This document shows, in pieces, positions 26,715-34,639 of a DNA stretch of 64,000 nucleotides. Every line of letters begins with the position of its first letter. The first letter of the stretch is position 1. The stretch is taken from NCBI RefSeq assembly GCF_000183545.2, contig NZ_JH976535.1, forward strand, positions 1,861,837 to 1,925,836, given 5' to 3'. The position numbers were made by a program, and so were the translations under genes. The notes beneath the pieces were generated by a model. That model was not told where the DNA came from. It was given only the letters and a program-made list of their open reading frames with translations, and ran no database searches. Source of the DNA: Thermaerobacter subterraneus DSM 13965 (lineage in GTDB: Bacteria > Bacillota > Sulfobacillia > Thermaerobacterales > Thermaerobacteraceae).

Positions 26715-26754
26715 GCCGTTGCCCACCGGAATGCCGCCACGCCGTTGTGGCAGC
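26711..26754 (-). promoter_or_regulatory. Tandem hexaloop element, predicted ANTAR target (glnR leader)
   Basis: On the minus strand, stem-loop 1 is GCTGCCAC-AACGGC-GTGGCGGC (26733-26754) and stem-loop 2 is GGGC-AACGGC-GCCC (26711-26724), with an eight-base linker. Both loops are AACGGC, with A at position 1 and G at position 4. The last four bases of stem-loop 2 (26711-26714) are the first four of the terminator stem, so the two folds exclude each other. The layout matches the amtB leader. Confidence 0.88.
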
Positions 26755-26773
26755 CGCGTCAAGATCTGGTGCC

Positions 26774-26802
26774 AGTATATGCACGGGCGGGGGCGGTGTC
26801 AA
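26774..26802 (-). promoter_or_regulatory. Sigma-A promoter of glnR-glnA
   Basis: On the minus strand, TTGACA (26797-26802), 17-bp spacer and TATACT (26774-26779) give a near-consensus promoter. The transcript would start near 26767, directly before the hexaloop element. Confidence 0.92.
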
Positions 26803-26843
26803 CGGGATCGTGGGGGCCATTGCGGCGCGGCTGGCCGCGGCCG

Positions 26844-26919
26844 TTTCGGTGCGCCGCGGCCGTTTCGGTGCGCCGGGTACCGCTCTTTCGGTGCGGCGGG
26901 CTGCAGCGGTTTCGGTGCG
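26844..26919. repeat. Four TTTCGGTGCG copies upstream of glnR promoter
   Basis: The ten-base sequence begins at 26844, 26863, 26886 and 26910. The nearest copy is ~40 bases upstream of the glnR -35 box. The stretch 26661-27023 has no gene besides the leader and the end of kimA. Confidence 0.75.
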
Positions 26920-26994
26920 GCTCGCCGCGGCCGCCGTCGTGCACGGTCCCATGGCCCCGTTGACAGAGGCTAGGGTCCGTCGCGGTGGCCAATG

Positions 26995-27042
26995 CCGTGT
27001 CAGTTGCCGTGTCAGTTACCGTGTCAGTTACCGTGTCCGCGT
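26995..27042. repeat. 12-bp tandem repeats across the kimA stop codon
   Basis: CCGTGTCAGTTA-type units occur at 26995, 27007, 27019 and 27031 (first and last degenerate). They run from outside the gene, through the stop codon, into the His/Gly/Asn-coding tail. Confidence 0.85.
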
Positions 27043-29291
27043 CCGTGGCCATGGCCATGGCCGTTGCCGTGCCCGTTGCCGTGGCCGTTGCCGTTGCCCA
27101 GGATGTCAACGTAGAACGGGATCAGCGTGATCAGCACCCCGTCGGTGTAGACCAGCTCGCGCACGATCTGATTCGCCGTCCCGTTGTGCAGGTACGCGTC
27201 GAAGGGATCGTTCGTCACGATCACCGGCACCAGGAGGTTGATCACGCGGCCCGGTTGCTCGGCCAGGCGCCGGTCCAGGTACTCCCGCAGGGGGTCTACC
27301 AGGCTGCGGTAGGGCGATTCCAGGATCTCCAGCGGAATCCCTCCGGCCCGGTCGGGCCGCCATTCCCGCCGCAGCTGCTGGGCATAGGCCGGGTCGACCG
27401 CCACGTGGACGGCAACCACGTCGCCGCCCAGCCGCCGCGCCACCCGCGCCGCGTGGCGGATCACCGGCGACAGGGCCCCCACCGTCAGCACCACCAGCAT
27501 GCGGCCGGGGTCGTCGATGCGCATGTGCTCGATGTCCAGGGCCGCGATCCGATCGAGGAACCGGCGATAGTAGTTGCGTACCGAAAGGAAGTACCCCACC
27601 AGCAGGGGGACCAGCAGCACCGCCACCCAGCCGCCCAGCAGGAACTTGGTGACGATCACCACGGCCAGGACCACGGCGCAGGCCACGGCCCCCAGGCCGT
27701 TGATGGCCAGGGGCCAGAGCAGCGGCAGGACCGCGGGACCTGCGCTGCGGCCCCCGGCCGTGCCCCCGCCGGCCCGCGGCTGGGCAAGGGCCGCCTGTCG
27801 CGCCGGCTCCTCCGCCAGGGCTGCCTTTCCCGCTTGCTCCTCCGGGAGCGCCGCCTTCCGCGCCCGCTCCTCCGCCGGGGCCGCCTTTCCCGCTCGCTCC
27901 TCCGTAAGCGCCGCCCGGCGCGCCCGTTCCTCCGCAAGCGCCGTCTTCCGCGCCCGTTCCTCCGCCAGCGCCGCCCGACGGGCCCGCATCTCCCGCAGCC
28001 AGTGCACCACCATGCCCGTCTGGGACAGGGTGAAGGCGGTGAAGACTCCCACCGCATAGAGCGGGATCAGGCGGTGGGTGCTGCCGCGGAACAGGACCAG
28101 CAGCAGGGACGACGCCAGGGCCAGCAGGGCAATGCCCAGGTTGTGCACCAGCGTGTCACCAAGATTGGCAAAGCGCCGCGACACGTACCCGTCCCGGGCC
28201 AGGATGGCCAGCAGCCGGGGAAAGCCGGCGAAGGCGGTGTTGGCCGCCAGGAGCAGGATCACCATGGTGCCCACCACGACGGCGTAATACATCACACCGC
28301 CGCCAAAGACCGCCCGCGCCATCTGACTGAGGACGGTCTCCCCCTCCCGGGGCGCCACGTGCAGCCCGGTGGCCAGGATCATCAGCCCGGCAAACAGGAC
28401 CGCCAGCAGGGTGCGGCCCAGGGCCATGGTCCGGGCCGCGTTGCGGGCCTCGGGCTGGCGGAAGGCCTTGACGCCGTTGGCCACCGCCTCCAGCCCCGTC
28501 AGGGTCGCCGTGCCGGACGCGAAAGCCCGCAGCAGGAGGAACAGGCTGACACCCGGGCCGGCCCACGGCAGGTGGGCGAATCGGAAGCCCTGGGCCGGGT
28601 CGACCCCCGGATGCCAGGCCCCGCGGGCCAGCTGAACCAGCCCCGCCGCCACCAGCGCGCCGGTGACCAGGACGAACCCGTACACCGGGATGGCCACAGC
28701 GGTGCCCGACTCGCGGACACCCCGGAGGTTGAGCCACGCGATCACCAGGACCGCCACCACCGCCAGGGCCGTCTCGTGGCCCCGCAGGGCGGGCAGCCCC
28801 GCCGCCAGGGATCCGACGCCCGCAGCCACGGACACCGCCACGGTAAGCAGGTAGTCGACCAGCAGCGCCGCGGCCGCCACCAGCCCCGCGATCTCGCCCA
28901 GGTTCTCGCGGGCCACGGCATAGGCGCCGCCTCCGGCCGGGTAGGCATAGATGATCTGAATGTAGGAAGCGGAGACGATGAGGATCAGCAGCACGATGGC
29001 GGCCGCTACCGAGAGACCGTAGGCCATGCCGGCCGTCCCGGCGGCCGCCAGGACGAAGAGGATCTCCTCGGGACCGTATCCCACCGATGAGAGAGCGTCA
29101 CTGAAGAACACGGCCAGGCCCGTGAGAACCGGAAGCCGCTCGGCCTGCTCCTCATCGGTGCGCCTTGGGCGCCCGAACACGATCCGCTTGAAACGCCGGA
29201 TCAGCTCGGGACCCGGCGCCTGCCAGCGGCCATTCCCGCTCCCGGACCGGGCCGGAGCGGCCGGCGCCGATTTTCGATCCATCCCGCCCAT
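27024..29291 (-). CDS. kimA: KimA-type potassium importer (APC superfamily)
   Basis: This 755-residue membrane protein closely follows KimA (YdaO), a high-affinity K+/H+ symporter. Signatures are LPVLTGLAVFFSDALSSVGYGPEEIL, YPAGGGAYAVARENLGE and FASGTATLTGLEAVANGV. About twelve membrane segments precede a C-terminal cytoplasmic USP-like domain that binds c-di-AMP in B. subtilis. Two oddities stand out: six to seven decapeptide repeats (AALAEERARK-like, nt 27780-27990) inside a cytoplasmic loop, and an NGHG/HGHG tail. A c-di-AMP riboswitch precedes it. The start is ambiguous: ATG 29291 has AGGAGG only three bases away, ATG 29282 twelve bases away. Confidence 0.92.
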   Translation of the reverse strand: MGGMDRKSAPAAPARSGSGNGRWQAPGPELIRRFKRIVFGRPRRTDEEQAERLPVLTGLAVFFSDALSSVGYGPEEILFVLAAAGTAGMAYGLSVAAAIVLLILIVSASYIQIIYAYPAGGGAYAVARENLGEIAGLVAAAALLVDYLLTVAVSVAAGVGSLAAGLPALRGHETALAVVAVLVIAWLNLRGVRESGTAVAIPVYGFVLVTGALVAAGLVQLARGAWHPGVDPAQGFRFAHLPWAGPGVSLFLLLRAFASGTATLTGLEAVANGVKAFRQPEARNAARTMALGRTLLAVLFAGLMILATGLHVAPREGETVLSQMARAVFGGGVMYYAVVVGTMVILLLAANTAFAGFPRLLAILARDGYVSRRFANLGDTLVHNLGIALLALASSLLLVLFRGSTHRLIPLYAVGVFTAFTLSQTGMVVHWLREMRARRAALAEERARKTALAEERARRAALTEERAGKAAPAEERARKAALPEEQAGKAALAEEPARQAALAQPRAGGGTAGGRSAGPAVLPLLWPLAINGLGAVACAVVLAVVIVTKFLLGGWVAVLLVPLLVGYFLSVRNYYRRFLDRIAALDIEHMRIDDPGRMLVVLTVGALSPVIRHAARVARRLGGDVVAVHVAVDPAYAQQLRREWRPDRAGGIPLEILESPYRSLVDPLREYLDRRLAEQPGRVINLLVPVIVTNDPFDAYLHNGTANQIVRELVYTDGVLITLIPFYVDILGNGNGHGNGHGNGHGHGHGRGHGN

Positions 29292-29306
29292 GCGCCTCCT
29301 GCAGCC

Positions 29307-29440
29307 ACGCCTGCGAGGTTAGCTGCCGGGTTCGGGCGGCCACAGTCGCCCTACCGGTCCCGGCCGGCCCGCAACTTCGGCCGGGCACCGGATTCACCCC
29401 AGAGGTGGGTCCCCCGCTCCCCGGTTCGGGGATTCGGCGT
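29307..29440 (-). ncRNA. c-di-AMP riboswitch (ydaO-yuaA type)
   Basis: On the minus strand the conserved blocks appear in order: AACGCCGAA, GAGCGGGGGACCCA, TGGGGTGAATCC, GGTAGGGCGAC, GCCCGAACCCGGCAGC and TAACCTCGCAGGCGT. ACGCC at the 5' side pairs with GGCGT at the 3' end to close P1. Such riboswitches turn genes off when c-di-AMP is high, and kimA is a known target. The 3' end is only ~15 bases from the start codon, so control could act on translation or through a terminator I did not find. Confidence 0.95.
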
Positions 29441-29510
29441 TCGGTTGGGGGCTCAAGCGAGCCCCATACCACCGAGTCTGAACCTGCAGGGGCGCCGCTT
29501 GTCAAGAGGG

Positions 29511-31889
29511 TCAATCGGCCTCGGGGCGCCACGCTTCCAGGAGGCGCCGGGCCGCCACCACGGCGGGGTTGGGGCTGCCCTCGTCCGCCGCCCCCTGCTG
29601 GTGAATGGCGAACACCATCAGAAGCCGCGGCTCGCCGGACCCGGCCGGGCTCGCCCATCCGGCGAACCAGCGCCAGCGGGCTCCCTGCTCCCCGCCGGTC
29701 ACCTGGGCGGTGCCGGTCTTGCCCGAAACCACCCAGCCCCGGAGGGACGCCAGGCTGTGGGCGGTGCCCGTGGGGTCCGCCACCACCTGGCGGAGCGCCT
29801 GGCGGATCACCTGAGCCGTCTCCGGGCGGGCCGCCCCTTGCTTCCAGATGGGGCCGCCGGGCAGCTCACCTTCCCGCGAGCCGGGCGGCGCAGCGGACGA
29901 CGGACCGGCGGCTGCACCGGCAGGCGGGCTGGACCCCGTGCCCTCCGGCTGGCCAGCCGCGGTGCCCGCAGGCTGGCCGGATGCCGTCCCGGCCGGCTGG
30001 CCGGAGGCCGGTTCGTCCAGCAGGAGGCGCGGCCGCAGGACGTCCCCGTCATGGAGGAACGCGGTGTACATGGCCGCCAGCTGCAGCGGGCTCACCTGCA
30101 CCTGCCCCTGGCCGTAGGCGCTGTCGGCCAGCTGGATCTCGCCCTGGATCCCGCCCTCGCCGGCCACCCGGCCCGGCACCACGCCCAGGACGAAGGGCAC
30201 CTCCTCCCCCAGCCCGAAGCGGGTCAGGCCCCGCTGGAAGCGCTCCGCTCCCAGGGCAAGGCCGGCCCGGGCGAAGTAGACGTTATCGGACCACACCAGG
30301 GCGCGGATCAGGTCGACGCGCCCCGGCGGGTGGGGCACGCGGCGGACGTAGTAATCACCCCACGAGGCGTCCTTCTGCCACTGCTCGGGGCTTGGGCCGA
30401 AGTCCGTGTCGGGGGCGATGACGCCCTCATCCAGGGCCACGGCCGCGGTGAAGGGCTTGAAGGTCGACCCCGGCGTCAGGGCGGCCAGGGCCTTGTGATA
30501 GAGGGGCGAGCGGGGATCGTCGCTGAGCGCCTGCCACTCCTCCGCAGTGATGCCGTCCGCCAGCCGGTTGGGGTCGAACCCGGGGCGGCTGGCCAGGGCC
30601 AGCACCTCCCCCGTGGCCGGGTCAAGGACCACCGCCGCCGCCTGGCCGTCCAGTTGGCCGCGGCCCCTTCCCCCTGCGCCGGCTCCGGCGGAACCCAGGG
30701 TTTCGTTCAGGGCCCGTTCCACCGCCCGCTGGACGTCCAGGTCCAGGGTCAGCTGCAGGTCCCGTCCGGCCTGGGCCTCGCGGCGGGCGATCTCGGGACC
30801 GTCGCTGCCGTCCTCCCGCTCGATCCAGATGCGCCCGCCCCGCCGGCCCCGAAGGTCTTCCTCCAGCGCCCGTTCCAGGCCCTGCTTGCCGATCCGGTCG
30901 TTGCGGCCGTACCCGGCCTGCCGCCGCTCGTCCGTCAATTCCTCGGCGGTGATGGGGCCGGTGTAGCCCAGGGTATGGGCGGCCAGGGCGCCGTGGGGGT
31001 ACCAGCGGGCCGTCTCGCGGCTGGAGCTGATGAGGACGCCGGGGATGGCCAGCAGATCCTCCTCCGCCGCTTCCGCCCGGGATTCCGGCCAGGTCACGAT
31101 GGGGACGAACAGGTCGTCCCGGACCCAGGGCTGCCCTAGTTGCTTTTCCACGGCCCCGGTGGCAATGCCCAGTACCTTGGCCAGCCGTTCGGCGGAATCC
31201 GGGGCCATCTTGCCGGGGACCAGGCCGATGGCGCGGGCCGGTTCGTCCAGGGCCAGGGGCCGGCCCTTGCGGTCCAGCAGGCTGCCTCGCCGGGCCGGCA
31301 GGCTCTGGGCCCGCACCTTGTCGCCCTCCTTGAGATCGGGGAAGATCAGGGCCGGCGTCCAGCGGACGCGCCACCCCTCTTCCTCCCGCACCAGCTGGGC
31401 CTGGTACTCCTGGACGAAGGCGCCGGTCAGGGCCGTCTCCCAGCGGGCGGTGAAAGACAGGGTCACCTGATCCCCCTCCGGGCGGAAGTCGCCGGGCACG
31501 TGAACCTCCGCCGAGAGACCCGTGCGCTCGATCCCCTCTTCGATCCGGCGGTAGCGGTCAGCGAAGTCGTCCTGGGAAATGGCCTCGCGGCTGGCTGCAT
31601 CCAGCAGGGCGTACATGGCGGCATAGTCCTGCCGCTGCCAGGCGTCCAGGTACTGGCGCAGGATGGCGTCGGGACCCGGGGCCCGGCTGCAGCCGGCCAG
31701 AAGCAGGCTCATGAGGAGGACCAACAGCAGTACCAGGACAGCGGCGCCATCAGAACGTGACCGGGACCCCAGCGGCCGGCGGGGACTCCGGCGGGCGCCT
31801 GCCGGCCCATCGCTGCCGGGACCCCCGCCGGTCAGGCCAGGCGAGCCACCGGGAGGTCGCCCCAGCCATCCCCCGCCGGGCGGGAGCAT
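29511..31889 (-). CDS. Class B penicillin-binding protein with MecA-type N-terminal domain
   Basis: This ~792-residue transpeptidase cross-links peptidoglycan outside the membrane. A lipobox-like end to the hydrophobic segment (LLLAGCSRA) suggests a lipid anchor. Next come an NTF2-like MecA_N domain (DAILRQYLDAWQRQDYAAMYALL), a PBP dimer domain (RRGSLLDRKGRPLA) and the transpeptidase domain with STFK (TPGSTFKPF), SDN (WSDNVYF) and KTG (SGKTGTAQ). Between SDN and KTG is a low-complexity insert with SGQPAGT repeats. This PBP3/PBP2a-like architecture is common in Firmicutes and does not by itself mean beta-lactam resistance. The start (ATG 31889) is uncertain; earlier in-frame starts would overlap the upstream gene. 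Confidence 0.92.
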   Translation of the reverse strand: MLPPGGGWLGRPPGGSPGLTGGGPGSDGPAGARRSPRRPLGSRSRSDGAAVLVLLLVLLMSLLLAGCSRAPGPDAILRQYLDAWQRQDYAAMYALLDAASREAISQDDFADRYRRIEEGIERTGLSAEVHVPGDFRPEGDQVTLSFTARWETALTGAFVQEYQAQLVREEEGWRVRWTPALIFPDLKEGDKVRAQSLPARRGSLLDRKGRPLALDEPARAIGLVPGKMAPDSAERLAKVLGIATGAVEKQLGQPWVRDDLFVPIVTWPESRAEAAEEDLLAIPGVLISSSRETARWYPHGALAAHTLGYTGPITAEELTDERRQAGYGRNDRIGKQGLERALEEDLRGRRGGRIWIEREDGSDGPEIARREAQAGRDLQLTLDLDVQRAVERALNETLGSAGAGAGGRGRGQLDGQAAAVVLDPATGEVLALASRPGFDPNRLADGITAEEWQALSDDPRSPLYHKALAALTPGSTFKPFTAAVALDEGVIAPDTDFGPSPEQWQKDASWGDYYVRRVPHPPGRVDLIRALVWSDNVYFARAGLALGAERFQRGLTRFGLGEEVPFVLGVVPGRVAGEGGIQGEIQLADSAYGQGQVQVSPLQLAAMYTAFLHDGDVLRPRLLLDEPASGQPAGTASGQPAGTAAGQPEGTGSSPPAGAAAGPSSAAPPGSREGELPGGPIWKQGAARPETAQVIRQALRQVVADPTGTAHSLASLRGWVVSGKTGTAQVTGGEQGARWRWFAGWASPAGSGEPRLLMVFAIHQQGAADEGSPNPAVVAARRLLEAWRPEAD

Positions 31890-31947
31890 CTTCCATACGA
31901 TTCCCCGCACGGTCCGCCGTGCCCCGTGTCCTGCGGCGACATCCCCG

Positions 31948-34449
31948 TCAGGCTCCACCACTTGTCCCCCCGTGATCGTTCCCGCCCGCCGCCGGCAGCC
32001 CGGCGGGGACGGCATCAAGCCATGCTCGCAGAAACCGTATCAACATGACGGCCGTCTCAGCACGGGTCGCGGGCAAGTGAGGATTGAGCCGTCCCGTGCC
32101 GTCACCCCGAGCGACGCCCGCCGCCACAGCCGTCGCGAGGGGCCGCTCGGCCCAATTGGGAATCTCCTCCCGGTCCCGGAACCTCTCCAGGACCTGTTCG
32201 GACAGCGGAGCCGAGACTCCTTGGGCCTCCAGCGCTCTCCCTAGCATGACGGCCAGCTGCAATCGTGTCAGCGTCTCCCCCGCACCAAAGTAACCCTGGC
32301 GGATCCCCTGGGTGACCCCCGCTCTCTGGACGGCCCCCACGAGCCCCGCAGCCCAGGTATGGCGAACGTCGGTAAAGGCCTCGGCCCCGGCGGGATCGGG
32401 CTCAAGCCCCAGGGTACGTCCGATCATCGCCGCAAACTCCAGGCGGGTCACGGGACGTCCCGGTTCAAAGCGCGTGCCTGCCTGGTCCAAGCCCCTGACG
32501 ATGCCATGCGAATAGGCGGTTGCGATGGCTTCACGGGCCCAATGACCGGCCGTGTCTTGAAACCGCGCGGGTCGAACCGCAGCGATGTAGGTTCCGGGCC
32601 GCTGAGCACTGAAGTGGATGACATCGCCGCGGGCCCACGAAGGCTGTGCCGTCGCGTCACCCGCAACGTCAAGAGGCCACACAGCCACCGGTTCTTCATC
32701 CTCAGTCCCGCTGAGAGCAAACGAAACCCAGAGGGAGTTCGGCCAGCGGGCCGGCTCGACCAGGCGACCATCCGCTCCGACCAGCTGCCAGCGCAACCGG
32801 TAAGCGGGGCCCGCGGGAACGAGATCCGCTGGCGCGTCGTGTAGTTGCACCGGATCGACCGCCAGGCGAAACCTTACGGCTCCTTCTGGGTAACCGTCCA
32901 GGAACACCCGCGCTGCCCCGTCCGCATCAGCCCAGCGCTCCAGCGCAAGGAATGAGGCATCAAGGGTTACGGCCACCTCCCCCATCACCAGGTGCAACCC
33001 GTGCCCTTCAGCCTCAAGCACATCTCGAACTTCGGGCCGGATCGCAACCAGCCGGTCCTGCGGCACCTGAAGGGTGATCACCCCGTCCGCCGCATCTCCC
33101 TGCTCATTCAGGGTGTCCTTCGCAATCTCAAACTCCGGCGGTCCACCGGGCTGCGGCTGGGGTACCACCGGAGGACTGACGGGCGCCGGTTCCGGCGTAG
33201 GAGACGGTACCGGTTCGGGTTGCGGTTCTGGAGCCGGAGGTTCCGGCTCGGGCCCGACGACGATGGTTCCCAGGTCAACGACTTGCTCTGGTGTTACGTC
33301 GAACTCCACGTGTTCCTCATATGTGTCGTGACGAATCACCCAATGGTGATGTCCCGCCGCAACGTAGGTGGCAAGGTTCCCGAACTCATTGATCACCCAC
33401 CCTAACGGGCGCTCGATGCTTCCGATGCCGGGCACCTCAATGCGCTCCATGACAGTATCAAATTTCGACGAAACGGGACGTCCCTCAGCGTCGGTCAGAG
33501 CTGCAGTGACGTAGCCGACCCCTTCGGCCGATGGCACGTGCAGCTGAATCGGCTGTTGCTTTTCCTCAACCACCACATGCGACCATACCGTTGTCGGGAC
33601 ACCATCGACAAAGACATTGAATTCTGCAACGTAGCTTCCCTCGCGAACCGGAATGCAAAATGTATCCTCATACGGTGACCTAAGATGACAAGACGTATAC
33701 GACCCATCCGAAATATCGATGATAGTCACACCATAGTAATCCCTTAGAGTTGTGTTGTCATTCGGATCTACAACGTAAATCGTTGTGGATCCGTATGATG
33801 GCGGAATGACCACGGTCTGCGTTACAAGTTCGTCCGTCCGGATGTGGAAGCCACCAAAGTCAATACTGGAATAGTCTAAACGACCATGAACCTCGTACTC
33901 GCCTTTGGGCAGAGCTAGTCCAATTGATCCTATCCTAGTCGGCCAAGTTGTATTTATCTCGACCGTCACTGTAACGCCGGACTCGGATTCGAAGGAGACC
34001 GTGTGCTGACCCTCTCGTGGGAAATGCAGCTCCATCGTTGGCGAGCCATCAGGCGCAGGAGTTACACTATGGATTTGAACTTTCGTAGTACTACCGGAAT
34101 GAACCGTGATTTCCTTCGAGATCCGAAACCTTCCCCGTTCTCTTCCTTCCTCATCATGGTACAACTCTATGGCCTCAATTGTGTGGGTCCCTTCCGGTAC
34201 GAACAAAAAACGAAACATTCCCCTCTCGTCCGTCTGTGTTGTACGCCACGCATTGAGGACAACGGTGATTCCGGGAAGGGGTTCTCCTGAAGGGGTTAGG
34301 ACTTGCCCTTCCACGGTGCCTAACGCTGTAACCGGTGAAGCTGCAACGGCGCCGTGAAAGTTGGTGAGCAGCAGGACGAGTAGGGCCATGGCGAGGCCGA
34401 ACCAGCGCGACAGGTTACGGGCCGACTGCCTCCAAGATAAGTGCCCCAT
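31948..34449 (-). CDS. SLH-domain surface protein with carboxypeptidase-regulatory-like domain
   Basis: This 833-residue exported protein begins with a clear signal peptide (FGLAMALLVLLLTNFHGAVA). A CarboxypepD_reg-like fold follows (VEGQVLTPSGEPLPGITVVL), then beta-rich sequence with no family I recognise. After that come a Pro/Glu-rich spacer near residue ~385-430, a further domain, and three SLH repeats (FQDTAGHWAREAI, FTDVRHTWAAGL, FRDREEIPNWAERP) that would anchor it to the wall. The N-terminal half (about 33300-34450) is much richer in A/T, with codons rare elsewhere here, which suggests separate acquisition. ATG 34449 follows GGGGGGAG. The promoter has a -10 TATAAT and a palindrome. 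Function unknown. Confidence 0.88.
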   Translation of the reverse strand: MGHLSWRQSARNLSRWFGLAMALLVLLLTNFHGAVAASPVTALGTVEGQVLTPSGEPLPGITVVLNAWRTTQTDERGMFRFLFVPEGTHTIEAIELYHDEEGRERGRFRISKEITVHSGSTTKVQIHSVTPAPDGSPTMELHFPREGQHTVSFESESGVTVTVEINTTWPTRIGSIGLALPKGEYEVHGRLDYSSIDFGGFHIRTDELVTQTVVIPPSYGSTTIYVVDPNDNTTLRDYYGVTIIDISDGSYTSCHLRSPYEDTFCIPVREGSYVAEFNVFVDGVPTTVWSHVVVEEKQQPIQLHVPSAEGVGYVTAALTDAEGRPVSSKFDTVMERIEVPGIGSIERPLGWVINEFGNLATYVAAGHHHWVIRHDTYEEHVEFDVTPEQVVDLGTIVVGPEPEPPAPEPQPEPVPSPTPEPAPVSPPVVPQPQPGGPPEFEIAKDTLNEQGDAADGVITLQVPQDRLVAIRPEVRDVLEAEGHGLHLVMGEVAVTLDASFLALERWADADGAARVFLDGYPEGAVRFRLAVDPVQLHDAPADLVPAGPAYRLRWQLVGADGRLVEPARWPNSLWVSFALSGTEDEEPVAVWPLDVAGDATAQPSWARGDVIHFSAQRPGTYIAAVRPARFQDTAGHWAREAIATAYSHGIVRGLDQAGTRFEPGRPVTRLEFAAMIGRTLGLEPDPAGAEAFTDVRHTWAAGLVGAVQRAGVTQGIRQGYFGAGETLTRLQLAVMLGRALEAQGVSAPLSEQVLERFRDREEIPNWAERPLATAVAAGVARGDGTGRLNPHLPATRAETAVMLIRFLRAWLDAVPAGLPAAGGNDHGGTSGGA

Positions 34450-34497
34450 TTAGACTCCCCCCACGCGTAGAAGTACAAGCACCCAGCGTGCGGGGGC

Positions 34498-34531
34498 ATT
34501 ATACTCCGCTGCGAATGACAAACCTTGTCAT
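34498..34531 (-). promoter_or_regulatory. Promoter/operator of SLH surface protein gene
   Basis: On the minus strand TATAAT lies at 34498-34503. Upstream, ATGACAA-ACC-TTGTCAT (34515-34531) is a perfect 7-3-7 inverted repeat covering the -35 area, where no consensus -35 is seen. This suggests a regulator-dependent promoter. Half-sites match the palindrome at 2306-2319. Confidence 0.6.
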
Positions 34532-34639
34532 GTCATTCCCAAAAGGGAGCATGCCTTCTGGTGGCGCGGCCGGCGACCGACCTTTGTGCAGCTTGAACGT
34601 GCCCTGCAGTCACCTGAGATCCGAACTACCGGCTGAAGC

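Noticed and set aside
29511-31889. Acquired beta-lactam resistance gene (mecA-like)
   Set aside because: The MecA_N plus transpeptidase layout is normal for housekeeping PBPs of Firmicutes. Nothing marks this gene as mobile or as resistant.
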